Shown here one piece after another: positions 20,045-30,807 of a stretch of DNA of 64,000 bases; the stretch's first letter is position 1; each line of letters begins with the position of its first letter. This stretch comes from Pseudomonas sp. Irchel 3E13 (GTDB lineage: Bacteria; Pseudomonadota; Gammaproteobacteria; Pseudomonadales; Pseudomonadaceae): positions 450,642 through 514,641 of the forward strand of contig NZ_FYDX01000002.1 of NCBI RefSeq assembly GCF_900187455.1. The letters run 5' to 3'. The position numbers and the translations under genes were made by a program. A model generated the notes under the pieces. It ran no database searches. It had not been told where the DNA came from and saw nothing but the letters and a program-made list of their open reading frames with translations.

Positions 20045-21007
20045 GTGACAGACCACCCCTCTCATAGCCCTTCGCCGCCGGACCCGGCTGCCTGCGACAG
20101 AGCCATGGGCGAGGCCCTGGACTGGCTGATCCGCCTGCAATGCGCCAGCGCCGAAGACACCCAGGCCTTCGAAGCCTGGCTCGAAGCCGACCCCGCCAAC
20201 GCCCCCGCCTACGTCGAAGCCGAAGCATTGTGGAACGGCAACACCCTGCGCCAGGCTGCGGGCCAGTTGCATGAAAAACGCAAACCTTCGCCTCTCGCCC
20301 GCCTGCGTCCACACTGGAAACCGCTGGCGACGGCGGCGGTGTTGTTGGTCGGCGTGTTTACCGTCGGCAACCTGCCCGTGCGTTTGCAAGCCGATCACCT
20401 CACCGTGGTCGGCGAGCGCCAGCGCGTGCAACTGGACGATGGTTCGCGGGTGCTGCTCAACACCAACTCGGCGTTCTCCAGCAACATCGACACCCGCCAG
20501 CGCGTTGCCCGCCTGTATCAGGGCGAAGCCTTCTTCGAAGTGACTGCCGGGCGTACCCAGCCGCTTGAACTGCAGGCCGGGCCGTTGCGTGCCAGCGTGC
20601 GCGACAGCGATTTCGCCGTGCGCTATCTCAATGGCGAAGCCCAGGTGCGGGTCCAGCGCGGCGATGTCGACCTGCTCGCCAGCAGCGACCAGCGCATTCG
20701 CCTGAGCAGCGGCGACAGCATCCGCGTCGGCCCCAACGGTTTCAGCCAGCGCGAACGCGCCGACCTGCAGAAAGACCTGGCCTGGGTCGAAGGCCGGCTG
20801 ATCTTCGAGAACTGCCCGCTGAGCCAGGTGCTCGCCGAACTGCGCCGCTACTACCCCGGCTGGATCATCAGCACCAACGGCGCGCTCGATCAGGTCGCGG
20901 TGACCGGCAACTATCGCCTCGACCAGCCGCTCGAAGCCGTGCGTTCCCTGGCCCATATCACCTCGGCGCAGGTCCGGGAATTTCCTGCCGTTGTGATCCT
21001 CAACTGA
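20045..21007 (+). CDS. hxuR: FecR-family anti-sigma/regulator (HxuR-like)
   Basis: This inner-membrane signal transducer has 320 aa. The cytoplasmic anti-sigma part carries ALDWLIRLQCASAEDTQAFE and AWLEADPANAPAYVEAE. There is one membrane segment at about 96-112 (LATAAVLLVGVFTVGNL), then a periplasmic FecR domain with LDDGSRVLLNTNSAF. It starts with GTG 6 bases after AAGGA. It should hold the sigma factor until the receptor signals that heme is present. Confidence 0.85.
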   Translation: MTDHPSHSPSPPDPAACDRAMGEALDWLIRLQCASAEDTQAFEAWLEADPANAPAYVEAEALWNGNTLRQAAGQLHEKRKPSPLARLRPHWKPLATAAVLLVGVFTVGNLPVRLQADHLTVVGERQRVQLDDGSRVLLNTNSAFSSNIDTRQRVARLYQGEAFFEVTAGRTQPLELQAGPLRASVRDSDFAVRYLNGEAQVRVQRGDVDLLASSDQRIRLSSGDSIRVGPNGFSQRERADLQKDLAWVEGRLIFENCPLSQVLAELRRYYPGWIISTNGALDQVAVTGNYRLDQPLEAVRSLAHITSAQVREFPAVVILN

Positions 21008-21110
21008 TCCGCTGATTTTTTAGGGTTGGGCTTTGGGGTGTCTAGGTGGCCACGCTGCCGGCCCCTTCCACCTCCACGGCAGGTTCAACCACCCACCGTG
21101 TGGGGTGGCC

Positions 21111-21135
21111 TTCGCGAGCAAGCTCGCTCCTACAG
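21111..21135. repeat. single REP element
   Basis: TTCGCGAGCAAGCTCGCTCCTACA is one copy of the window's main REP type, in the 260-base gap between the FecR and receptor genes. The rest of that gap holds an AT-rich stretch (21150-21240) where the receptor promoter should lie. I could not assign its -35/-10 with confidence. Confidence 0.75.
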
Positions 21136-21267
21136 CGTCATCAGAGAACAGAAACCTTTTTTTACGCGATCCCCTGCCGTCACACGTCTCGTTATAGCCA
21201 ATGCAACTGATTCTTATTTTTGAGTCGGACGCATCCTATAACAACGCGCGACAGGGAGCGCTTTTCG

Positions 21268-23844
21268 ATGTCTACCGGATCCACCCGTCGAGTCACCCCA
21301 CGTACACCAGGCCTGCAGCGTTGCACGCTGTCCCTGTTGACCCTGGCCATGCTCGCCAGCGGCGCCTGCAGCCTGCCGGCCCTGGCCGCCGAACCGGCGC
21401 AAGCCCCGGCCCAGCGCATGGGTGACTACCGCTTCGCCATCGCCCAGCAACCACTGGTTTCGGCACTGAACGCCTTCACCGCGGTCACCGGCTGGCAGAT
21501 CGGCCTGTCCGCCGAACTGGCCGAAGGCGTCGCCTCGCCGGGCGTGCAAGGCTCCCTGTCGCCCGAGCAAGCCCTGCAGCGCCTGCTGACCGGCACCGGC
21601 CTGAACTACCGCAAGCTCAGCAACAACAACGTGGTGATCGAGCGCACCCGATCCCAGGCCATCGCCCTGCAACAGGTGACCGTCAGCGCCACCCGCAGCG
21701 CCCAGGACGTCAGCCAGGTGCCCAGCACCGTCACCGTGCAGACCCGCGAACAGCTCGACCGGCAGAACGTCAACAGCATCAAGGATCTGGTGCGCTACGA
21801 ACCGGGCGTGTCGGTCAGCGGCACCGGCCAGCGCAGCGGCCTGAACGGCTACAACATCCGCGGCATCGACGGCGAGCGAATCCTCACCCAGATCGACGGC
21901 GTGGCCATTCCCGACAGCTACTTCTTCGGCCCGTACGCGCAAACCCAGCGCAATTACGTCGACCCGGAAATCGTCAAGCGCGTGGAAATCCTCCGCGGCC
22001 CGGCCTCGGTGCTCTACGGCAGCAACGCCATCGGCGGCGCGGTGAGCTATTTCACCCTCGACCCGGACGACATCATCAAGCCCGGCCAGGACGTCGGCGC
22101 CCGCCTGAAAACCGGCTACAGCTCGGCCGACAACAGCTGGCTCAAATCCGGCACCGTGGCCGCCCGCCAGGGTGACTTCGACGGCCTGCTGCACCTGAGC
22201 CGTCGCGACGGCCACGAGACCGAGTCCTACGCCGACCACGGCGGTACCGGCCTGAACCGCACCGCCGCCAACCCCGAGGACGTGCAAACCACCAACGTGC
22301 TCGCCAAGCTGGGCTGGAACTACGCCGACGACGCACGCCTGGCGCTGACCTACGAGCACTACAAGGACGACCGCGACCTCAACCAGAAAAGCGCCGTCGG
22401 CGGCCCGTTCACCCCGAGCCCGCTGAACTTCTACCAGAACCGCACCGGCAGTGACGTGGTCACCCGCGAGCGCATCGGCATCGCCAACGAGTTCGGCCTC
22501 GACAGCCTGCTGGCCGACCACGTGAAGTGGAGCCTGAACTACCAGATCGGCAAGACTGACCAGCGCACCGAAGAAATCTACCGGCCGATGGTCTACACCC
22601 TGTACCGCGATCGCAAGACCACCTACAAGGACCGTCAGTGGATCCTCGACGCCCAGTTGGACAAGGCCTTCAGCCTTGGTGAAACCGAACATCTGCTGAC
22701 CTATGGCGCGACCTTCAAGCAGAACAAGGTCACCGGCTCGCGCAGCGGCACCGCCACCTGCCTGACCACCGGTTTCGGCTGCGTCGCCGGGCGCCCACTG
22801 GCGTCCAGCGCGCTGGTCGAAGTCAGCGACTTCCCGGACCCGACCGTCAACACCTACAGCGCCTTCGCCCAGGATGAAATCCGCTGGAACCAGTGGACCT
22901 TCCTGCCGGGCGTGCGCTACGACCAGACCCGCCTCAAGCCTCGCGCCACCGACGAGTTCCTGCGCGGCATCGCGTCCACCAACGAGCCGGTCAACCTGGA
23001 AGAGAAGAAGTGGCACCGCGTCTCGCCCAAGTTCGGCGTGACCTACGCCTTCAACGACAACTACACGTGGTACGGCCAGTACGCCGAGGGCTTCCGCACC
23101 CCGACCGCCAAGGCGCTCTATGGTCGCTTCGAAAACCCGGGCCAGGGCTACAGCGTGCAGGGCAACCCGAACCTGGAACCGGAGAAGAGCAAGAGCTACG
23201 AAACCGGTCTGCGCGGCAACTTCGACGCGGGCAACTTCGATGTGGCGGTGTTCTATAACAAGTACCGCGATTTCATCAACGAAGACGCGGTGCAGGGCTC
23301 TGACATCAACAAGGACTTCGAAGCCAACAACATCAAGAACGCCACCATCAAGGGCGCGGAGTTCAAAGGCCGTCTGAACCTCGATCACTTCGGCGCACCT
23401 GCCGGCCTGTACACCCAGGCCTCGCTGGCCTACGCCTGGGGCAAGAACGAAGACACCGGCCAGCCGATCAACAGCGTGAACCCGCTGACCGGCGTGTTCG
23501 GCCTGGGCTACGAGCAGGAGCAGTACGGTGCACTGGTCAGTTGGACACTGGTCAAGCGCAAGAACCGGGTCGACGACCAGAGCTTCTTCGCCCCGGACGG
23601 CACCAGCAAACAGTTCCGCAGCCCGGGCTACGGCGTGCTCGACCTGACCGGGTTCTACAAGGTCACCGACGACGTCACCGTCAACGCCGGCCTGTACAAC
23701 CTGACCGACAAGAAATACTGGCAGTGGGATGACGTCCGCGGCTACGACGGCCTGGGCGAAGCTGCCGCCACCGCGCCGGCCAACATGGATCGCCTGACCA
23801 TGCCGGGTCGCAACTTTGCGATCAATCTGGTGTGGGATATCTGA
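21268..23844 (+). CDS. hxuA: TonB-dependent heme/hemoprotein receptor (HxuA-like)
   Basis: This outer-membrane heme receptor has 858 aa. A signal peptide (ending near LPALAAEPA) is followed by an STN signalling domain (about residues 60-110: FAIAQQPLVSALNAFTAVTG). A plug domain starts near VTVSATRSAQDV, then comes the barrel, which ends in NFAINLVWDI. The FRAP/NPNL region of heme receptors is present as FRTP...NPNL, but the intervening 20-odd residues contain no His. The STN domain fits control by the upstream sigma/anti-sigma pair. The start MSTGSTRR has GGGAG upstream; an upstream TTG is less likely. Confidence 0.85.
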   Translation: MSTGSTRRVTPRTPGLQRCTLSLLTLAMLASGACSLPALAAEPAQAPAQRMGDYRFAIAQQPLVSALNAFTAVTGWQIGLSAELAEGVASPGVQGSLSPEQALQRLLTGTGLNYRKLSNNNVVIERTRSQAIALQQVTVSATRSAQDVSQVPSTVTVQTREQLDRQNVNSIKDLVRYEPGVSVSGTGQRSGLNGYNIRGIDGERILTQIDGVAIPDSYFFGPYAQTQRNYVDPEIVKRVEILRGPASVLYGSNAIGGAVSYFTLDPDDIIKPGQDVGARLKTGYSSADNSWLKSGTVAARQGDFDGLLHLSRRDGHETESYADHGGTGLNRTAANPEDVQTTNVLAKLGWNYADDARLALTYEHYKDDRDLNQKSAVGGPFTPSPLNFYQNRTGSDVVTRERIGIANEFGLDSLLADHVKWSLNYQIGKTDQRTEEIYRPMVYTLYRDRKTTYKDRQWILDAQLDKAFSLGETEHLLTYGATFKQNKVTGSRSGTATCLTTGFGCVAGRPLASSALVEVSDFPDPTVNTYSAFAQDEIRWNQWTFLPGVRYDQTRLKPRATDEFLRGIASTNEPVNLEEKKWHRVSPKFGVTYAFNDNYTWYGQYAEGFRTPTAKALYGRFENPGQGYSVQGNPNLEPEKSKSYETGLRGNFDAGNFDVAVFYNKYRDFINEDAVQGSDINKDFEANNIKNATIKGAEFKGRLNLDHFGAPAGLYTQASLAYAWGKNEDTGQPINSVNPLTGVFGLGYEQEQYGALVSWTLVKRKNRVDDQSFFAPDGTSKQFRSPGYGVLDLTGFYKVTDDVTVNAGLYNLTDKKYWQWDDVRGYDGLGEAAATAPANMDRLTMPGRNFAINLVWDI

Positions 23845-23849
23845 TCTGA

Positions 23850-25147
<1,298 letters not shown>

Positions 25148-25339
25148 CCTCACACATTGAAGTGTCCGGGAAAAGTTGACCGCCACACACAGGCCAAGAT
25201 CTGTACCGATTTGATCAAGACCAACTTATCCGCCAACCTCATATTGTTTAATATTAGACATATATTTATACGCCCCCTGAACTCCTGAGCAGTCACTTCA
25301 GACTCAGCATGAAAAAAACCAGTCCTATCCTACTTCGAA

Positions 25340-25741
25340 TCAATAGCTTCGGTGGATAGAATCGACAAAACCACTCCGCAGATCAAGAGTACCAGCTACT
25401 TCCTTCCAGCGCCCATTATCCAGATATCCAATTACAGCCCTAATGGAGCTACCTACCTCCTCAACTGCTCCAAACTGAGACTCCTCACCTAACTGAGGTG
25501 CAGTATATGACTGCAAAAACACTCCATCAAGAGAGTACAAGTTCAGATTTCCTGAGGAGAACTCCTCATAACTTCCTACAATCGCAACAACCAAAGCATC
25601 ATTCACATGGATAACTCCCACCGATATTGGTGGAAACGTCATCTTGACAGATGCCCTTCCACCAGACCACTCCCAGCACACGATAGGATTATTATCCCAA
25701 ACCGTCCACTTTACATTTATACCAAAGATATTGTTACTCAC
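25340..25741 (-). CDS. small orphan protein in immunity-gene position
   Basis: This intact 133-aa gene lies in AT-rich DNA unlike its surroundings. It starts with GTG, 11 bases past the end of a decayed toxin-like reading frame on the same strand. It is beta-rich with repeated hydrophobic strands (NPIVCWEWSGG, ISVGVIHVNDALVVAIVGSY, NLNLYSLDGVFLQSY, VGSSIRAVIGYLDNGRWK) and has no signal peptide or membrane segment. I do not recognise the family. Position, size, base composition and survival beside a broken toxin suggest an orphan immunity protein; this is inference. Confidence 0.6.
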   Translation of the reverse strand: MSNNIFGINVKWTVWDNNPIVCWEWSGGRASVKMTFPPISVGVIHVNDALVVAIVGSYEEFSSGNLNLYSLDGVFLQSYTAPQLGEESQFGAVEEVGSSIRAVIGYLDNGRWKEVAGTLDLRSGFVDSIHRSY

Positions 25742-25752
25742 TTATTGGTCCA

Positions 25753-26420
25753 CTATCGATTGAGGGGAATTGGGGAACCTACAGGCTTAAAATACTCAAG
25801 CCTAGGATTCCACTTTATTCCCAAATCCAACAGCCACACTGCCTGACTACCTTCAAGCAGCCTCCCATTGACGTGGTCAACTTGAGGCCCGATTGGTCCT
25901 TCAAGCGCCTCAAATGGTTTAATCACTTCATAACGTTACATATAGGAAACATCACTTTTAAACTCCTCAGTAATTACCAGAATCTCACGCGCAAATTTAT
26001 GACCTGGGATCTCTGAGAAATTTTTGCAAAACCACTTGGGCCGCTTGAACTTGGGTTGCATCTACTACCATATTGAATTGCTCTCCAATCGTCATTTGAC
26101 GAGGAGAAGCAGTATAACCCAGCGGCCATGGAGATTGGTTTGCTAACAAAGCCTCCTGTACCAAGCGCTAAGCTGGATTGCCGCGTAACGAAACTCTGGA
26201 AAAGATACCATTTTCATACACATAACAATCAAGTGAACAACACTCCTTTTTCTGGCCGTGACAGATTAGGTTTGGACGGCACCCCAACGCCAACCAGCGA
26301 TAACAATGGAACATCACCATTATCTACAGTGGCAGAAGAGTAATTGCGGAACCCGTCATAGATCTGCGCATCCTTCCCCATCACCGCCAGAGGGCTGTGG
26401 TTCAGGTTCAGACGCGTAAG
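25753..26420 (-). pseudogene. decayed polymorphic-toxin C-terminus
   Basis: On the minus strand, in several frames, one can read a continuous protein-like text. The first part has SPLAVMGKDAQIYDGFRNYS and DNGDVPLLSLVGVGVP (about 26400-26270). It continues with YVYENGIFSRVSLRGNPA, then TAG, then ALLANQSPWPLGYTASPRQM and TIGEQFNMVVDATQVQAAQV. A further frame holds IPGHKFAREILVITEEFKSD, then TAA, then RYEVIKPFEALEGPIGPQVD and HVNGRLLEGSQAVWLLDLGI, ending at TAG 25753-25755. The YEVxKPxxxxxGPIxPQ pattern recalls TNT (DUF4237)-type toxin domains at the end of Rhs/hemagglutinin proteins. The decay is visible; the family is a tentative call. Confidence 0.55.
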
Positions 26421-26447
26421 CAAAAATATGCGTCTCGCCAAGGCTGA

Positions 26448-26576
26448 GCACCGGCCTATCCGTCGACTGATATCCCTGCCCCCATCACCATCTCCCTGCC
26501 GCTGAAAATCATGCTGTTCCTGCTGATCGACGGTTGGGGGCTGATTACCCAGCCCTTGGTCCGCAGCGTCGTCTGA
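26448..26576 (+). pseudogene. C-terminal fragment of a FliP/SctR-like export protein
   Basis: A 42-codon open stretch ends with APITISLPLKIMLFLLIDGW and GLITQPLVRSVV before TGA. SLPLKIMLFLLIDGW matches the conserved last membrane segment of FliP/SctR proteins of flagellar and type III secretion export gates. Nothing upstream encodes the rest of the protein, so this is a 3' remnant. A sigma-factor remnant starts 9 bases later. Confidence 0.5.
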
Positions 26577-26584
26577 GCACAGGC

Positions 26585-27200
26585 ATGGATCCGACCCAAG
26601 CCGCAACGACGAAGAACAGGCACTCTGGCACGAGTGGCTCGCGCTCCGCTCCGCTGACACCCGCGCGCGTCTGTTCTTCCACCACAGTCCTTGGGCACGG
26701 ACCTTTGCGGGATACTGCTACAACCGCTACCCGCACCCGCTGGCGGAATGGGCTGACTACCTCAACCTCACGTCCCAGGGGTTGCTGCAGGCCATCGACG
26801 GTTTTGATCCCTTACGCCAGGTGCGGTTTCGCACCTACGCCGAACCGTTTCTCAAGGGTGCGGTGCTCAAGGGGCTGGCTTGCTACATCAAGGATTCGCG
26901 CCCGGTCAGCCGGGACCGGCTGGCGGGCATCAGTAGTGAAGAGCGCTTCAGCGACAGTGACGCTGATTTCGAGTTGGTGGTGAGCAGTGCGGTGGACTTG
27001 GCGTTTGGGTATTTTCTGGCGTTGGGGTCATTGCGGAAACACTGCCGGGCAATAGCCCGCTGAGTGCTTATGTGCAGGAGAGCAAGGACCACAGCCTGGG
27101 AGTGCTGATACAGCAACTGCAGGAGCGGGGACGGCAGATCATCGTTGGGCACTACTACCAGCAGATGAGCTTTGTGCAACTGGCGGAATTGTGGGGTTGA
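26585..27200 (+). pseudogene. decayed sigma-28-like RNA polymerase sigma factor
   Basis: The reading starts MDPTQA and shifts frame, apparently by a 2-base gain, into DEEQALWHEWLALRSADTRA. It continues with sigma region 2-like text: TSQGLLQAIDGFDPLRQVRF, then RTYAEPFLKGAVLKGLACY. A further frameshift near 27010-27050 leads to ERGRQIIVGHYYQQMSFVQL AELWG, part of region 4, which stops before the DNA-contacting helix. Length and motifs fit FliA-type factors. At least two frameshifts and loss of the C-terminus make it a pseudogene. Confidence 0.6.
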
Positions 27201-27235
27201 CCATCAGTAACACCGCTAACTGTTGGCCTATCGAA

Positions 27236-27314
27236 CCCCATCGCCGGCAAGCCGGCTCCCACACTATCCGTGGCGACACGCCCCCTGTGGGAGCTGGCTT
27301 GCCAGCGATGGGGC
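27236..27314. repeat. paired REP (REPIN) at the right edge of the island
   Basis: CCCCATCGCCGGCAAGCCGG... and ...CTTGCCAGCGATGGGG form an inverted pair, nearly the same as the pair at 23861-23935 and in the same orientation. Confidence 0.85.
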
Positions 27315-27332
27315 CAATACAGTCCCCACCCA

Positions 27333-27363
27333 AAAAACCTCACCCCGCAAAGGTGAGGTTTTT
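27333..27363. terminator. bidirectional terminator upstream of hemO
   Basis: AAAAACCTCACC/GGTGAGGTTTTT forms a 12-bp stem with a 7-base loop, flanked by A-run and T-run. It isolates hemO from the island, so hemO should have its own promoter in the 64 bases that follow. Confidence 0.85.
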
Positions 27364-27427
27364 TTACTGTCGCGCGTCTCCTTGCACGTCTAGTTACAAG
27401 GCCCGCCCCATTCGCAAGGAATTCTCA

Positions 27428-28036
27428 ATGACAGCCAACACCGAACGCGCCGCCCTGCGCTCGCAACGCCTGAACCAGGTCACCCACGCACCGCACGCCG
27501 AACTGGACGCTCTGGTCAAATCCCACGCACCGTTCGAAACCCGCGAGAACTTCGCCCGCTTCGTGGTCGCCCAGTACCTGTTCCAGAACGAACTGAAAGC
27601 GCTGTACACCGATCCGAAACTGATCGCCATTTTCCCTGACCTGGCCGATCGCTGCCGCGCCGACGCCGCGCGCCTGGACCTGGCCGACCTCGACACCGCC
27701 GTGCCCGCCGATTTCCCGGGCGCCCTGCAGAACCCGAGCCTGGGTGAAGCCCTGGCCTGGCTATTCGTCTCCGAAGGCTCCAAGCTCGGCGCCGCCTTCC
27801 TGATCAAGCGCGCCGCCGCCCTTGAGCTGTCCGACAGCTTCGGCGCCCGTCACCTCGGCGAACCTGCTGGCGGCCGTGCCGAAGGCTGGAAGAGCTTCAC
27901 CCGCACCCTCGACAGCCTGGAACTGAGCCCGGAAGAAGACGCCGCCGCCGAACAAGGCGCGGTCGCCGCCTTCGAGCGTTTCACCCAGTTGCTGAAACAC
28001 GCTTACGCAACTGCGCCTAAAGCCGAACTGGCCTAA
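27428..28036 (+). CDS. hemO: heme oxygenase (PigA/HemO type)
   Basis: It opens heme to biliverdin, CO and iron in the cytosol, using iron from imported heme. The 202-aa protein matches PigA/HemO of Pseudomonas along its length as I recall it. The proximal His is expected at H23 in APHAELDALVKS, and LFVSEGSKLGAAFLIKRAAA and GWKSFTRTLDSLE follow. AAGGA precedes the ATG. Together with the sigma/anti-sigma/receptor genes it completes a heme acquisition locus, now split from the receptor by the island. Confidence 0.93.
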   Translation: MTANTERAALRSQRLNQVTHAPHAELDALVKSHAPFETRENFARFVVAQYLFQNELKALYTDPKLIAIFPDLADRCRADAARLDLADLDTAVPADFPGALQNPSLGEALAWLFVSEGSKLGAAFLIKRAAALELSDSFGARHLGEPAGGRAEGWKSFTRTLDSLELSPEEDAAAEQGAVAAFERFTQLLKHAYATAPKAELA

Positions 28037-28094
28037 GTGTGCGCCGGCCATCATCATGATGGCCGGATCACCCAACCGTGCCGTCGACGAGCCC

Positions 28095-28520
28095 ATGACC
28101 CAGCCACTCCGCTCCAAACTGTCCCGTCTGCTCTATGGCCTGCTGGCCTACGTCAGCCTGGGCATCGGCCTGATCGCCATCGTCGTGCCCGGCCTGCCCA
28201 CCACCGAATTCATCCTCCTCGCCGCCTGGGCCGCCACCCGCAGCTCGCCGCGCTTGAGTGCCTGGCTGGAAAACCACCGGCTGTTCGGGCCGATCCTGCA
28301 TAACTGGCGCAACGGCAAGGTGATCCAGCGCCGCGCCAAAGTCAGCGCCACCCTCAGCATGCTGCTCTGCGCCACCGTGATGCTGGTGTTCCTCGAGCAC
28401 CGCTGGCCGGTGTTTCTCGCCATCGGCGGCATGAGCCTGGGCAACCTGTGGATCTGGTCGCGCCCGGAATCGGTACCCATTGACCTGAAAAACCGCTCGT
28501 CGGCGCGCGCTCACGGCTAA
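28095..28520 (+). CDS. YbaN-family (DUF454) inner-membrane protein
   Basis: This 141-aa protein starts with [20 protein letters not shown] followed by [20 protein letters not shown], the DUF454 hallmark, and has two more membrane segments near the C-terminus. I chose MTQPLRSK because it precedes the first conserved helix; an ATG 39 bases upstream is possible. It follows hemO by 58 bases and may be co-transcribed. Function unknown. Confidence 0.8.
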   Translation: MTQPLRSKLSRLLYGLLAYVSLGIGLIAIVVPGLPTTEFILLAAWAATRSSPRLSAWLENHRLFGPILHNWRNGKVIQRRAKVSATLSMLLCATVMLVFLEHRWPVFLAIGGMSLGNLWIWSRPESVPIDLKNRSSARAHG

Positions 28521-28615
28521 AGTTTCCGGGCCGATGGCCTGATACCGCTAAGAGGGACCTGGCGAATCGAACCGTCAGGCTTAAAAAAATAATTGCCCAT
28601 TTAGCGAGTACGTCC

Positions 28616-30754
28616 ATGTTCGACACGCTCTCCATCCGCCTGAAAATCATCCTGCTGTCCGGGATAAGCCTGTTGGGCGTGGTCGCCCTGATCGTTGGTA
28701 TCAACCTCTACCAGTCACGCCAGAACGATGCTCTGGTGGGCGAGGCCAGCAGCGCCATGCTCACCCGCAACGTCCAGGCCCTGCTGCTGGCCCGCGCCAG
28801 CGAAAAAGCCGAGTTGCTGCAACGCACCTTCAGCGACAGCCAGACGGTGGCCACCGCGCTCGCCGACCAGGTTCTCGACCTGCGGCGCCTGGGTCAGCGC
28901 CAGTCGATCCCGGCCGGTGACCTGCGCCAGGCGATCAACCAGGCATTGCGCACCACCTTCGAACGCAACCCCGAGCTGCTCGGCGTCTGGATGGCCTTCG
29001 AGCCCGATACCCTCGACGGTCGCGACAGCGAATTCGCCAACGACGAGGCCCGCCTGAGCGGCGCCAGCGGCCGCTTCGGCAGCTACTGGAGCCGGGCTCA
29101 GGGCAGCGCCCTGAACACGGTCATCGGCAACACCGAACTGAACAACACCGAGCTCACCCTCAGCGGCTCGCCGTTCAACGTCTGGTACACCTGCTCCCGC
29201 GACAGCGGCAAACCCTGCCTGCTGGAGCCCTATGCCGATACGGTCGGCGGCAAACGGGTGCTGATGACCAGCATCACCCTGCCGTTGCTGGAAAACGGCA
29301 AGGTCATCGGCGTGACCGGCGTCGATATCGCTCTCGACTCGCTGCAAAGCGCTGCGGTGAAAGCCCAGCAATCGCTGTTCAACGGCGCCGGGCACCTGAC
29401 CATCGCCTCGTCCAGCGGTGTGCTGGCAGCCAACAGCAACGATCCCGCGCTGGTCAGCAAGAAAATCGAAGACGCCTTCGGTGAACACGGCAAGCAACTG
29501 CTGCAGGCGTTCGCCAGCGGCCAGCCGCAAGTGTTCGAACGCGACGCGAATGTGCGCGCCCTGTTCCCGGTGCAGCCGATCAGCGACAACAAGCCCTGGG
29601 GCATCGTGATCGACCTGCCGCGTAACGTGCTGCTGGCCGACGCCATCAGCCTGCAGAAAACCCTTGATGACGCCCGCACCGCCGGCACCCTGAAGGTGCT
29701 GCTGTTCGCCACCCTCGCCGGCCTCGGCGGGCTGTTGCTGATGTGGCTGACCGCTACCGGTGTGACCCGCCCGATCAATAGCGTGGCGCACATGCTCGAA
29801 GATATCGCCAGCGGCGAAGGCGACCTGACCCAGCGCCTGAACTACAGCCGTCGCGATGAGCTGGGCCGCCTGACCCAGGGCTTCAACCGCTTCCTCGACA
29901 AGCTGCAACCGACCATCGCGCAGATCAAGCAGAGCATCACCCAGGCCCGCGCCACCGCCGACCAGTCTTCGGACATCGCCCGCCGTACCAGCGAAGGCAT
30001 GCATGTGCAGTTCCGCGAAATCGATCAGGTAGCCACCGCCTCCAACGAGATGAGCGCCACCGCCCACGACGTTGCCAACAGTGCCTCCAGCGCCGCTGAA
30101 GCCGCCCGTGGCGCTGACCGTTCGGCCCGCGAAGGCATGGCGATCATCGAGCGCAGCACCCGCGATATCGCTCACCTGGCCGACACCGTCAGCCTGGCGG
30201 TGGGCGAAGTGGAAACCCTGGCCAGCACCAGCGAGCAGATCGGTTCGGTACTGGAAGTGATCCGCAGCATCGCCGAGCAGACCAACCTGCTGGCCCTCAA
30301 CGCCGCCATTGAAGCGGCCCGCGCCGGCGAGAGCGGTCGCGGCTTCGCGGTGGTCGCCGACGAGGTGCGCAACCTGGCCAAGCGCACGCAAGACTCAGTG
30401 GAAGAAATCCGCCATGTGATCGAGCGCCTGCAAACCCACACCCGCGACGTCGTCGCGACCATGCACGCCAGCCACGAGAAAGCCCAGGAAAACGCCGGCC
30501 AGATCACCCACGCAGTTAAGGCGCTGGACCGCATCAGCGAAGCGGTGACGGTGATCAGCGACATGAACCTGCAGATCGCCAGCGCCGCCGAAGAACAGAG
30601 CGCGGTGGCCGAGGAGGTCAACCGCAACGTCTCGGCAATCCGCAGCGTGACCGAGACCCTGACCCATCAGGCCGACCAGTCGGCGCAGGTCAGCAGCCAG
30701 CTCAACAGCCTGTCGTCGCAGCAGATGAAGCTGATGGATCAGTTCAAGGTTTGA
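28616..30754 (+). CDS. methyl-accepting chemotaxis protein
   Basis: This transmembrane chemoreceptor has 712 aa. TM1 lies at about 11-31, then comes a large periplasmic dCache-like sensor (about 40-345, with [18 protein letters not shown] and [13 protein letters not shown]), TM2 (about 358-378), HAMP (about 380-432) and a long signalling coiled coil. The hairpin tip carries [20 protein letters not shown] and [19 protein letters not shown]. It should signal through CheW/CheA to the flagellum. The ligand cannot be read from sequence. Monocistronic. Confidence 0.93.
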   Translation: MFDTLSIRLKIILLSGISLLGVVALIVGINLYQSRQNDALVGEASSAMLTRNVQALLLARASEKAELLQRTFSDSQTVATALADQVLDLRRLGQRQSIPAGDLRQAINQALRTTFERNPELLGVWMAFEPDTLDGRDSEFANDEARLSGASGRFGSYWSRAQGSALNTVIGNTELNNTELTLSGSPFNVWYTCSRDSGKPCLLEPYADTVGGKRVLMTSITLPLLENGKVIGVTGVDIALDSLQSAAVKAQQSLFNGAGHLTIASSSGVLAANSNDPALVSKKIEDAFGEHGKQLLQAFASGQPQVFERDANVRALFPVQPISDNKPWGIVIDLPRNVLLADAISLQKTLDDARTAGTLKVLLFATLAGLGGLLLMWLTATGVTRPINSVAHMLEDIASGEGDLTQRLNYSRRDELGRLTQGFNRFLDKLQPTIAQIKQSITQARATADQSSDIARRTSEGMHVQFREIDQVATASNEMSATAHDVANSASSAAEAARGADRSAREGMAIIERSTRDIAHLADTVSLAVGEVETLASTSEQIGSVLEVIRSIAEQTNLLALNAAIEAARAGESGRGFAVVADEVRNLAKRTQDSVEEIRHVIERLQTHTRDVVATMHASHEKAQENAGQITHAVKALDRISEAVTVISDMNLQIASAAEEQSAVAEEVNRNVSAIRSVTETLTHQADQSAQVSSQLNSLSSQQMKLMDQFKV

Positions 30755-30807
30755 CCGACTGGCCCGGATGTACTGCACTTGTCCCTTCGACTCAAGGAGG
30801 GACAACG

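Noticed and set aside
26128..26343. Small plus-strand ORF in the decayed island
   Set aside because: It is antisense to toxin-like text on the minus strand, has no ribosome site, and its product resembles no known protein.
27191..27427. Long N-terminal extension of heme oxygenase
   Set aside because: The open frame runs through a REP pair and an intrinsic terminator. The family start with a good ribosome site is at 27428.
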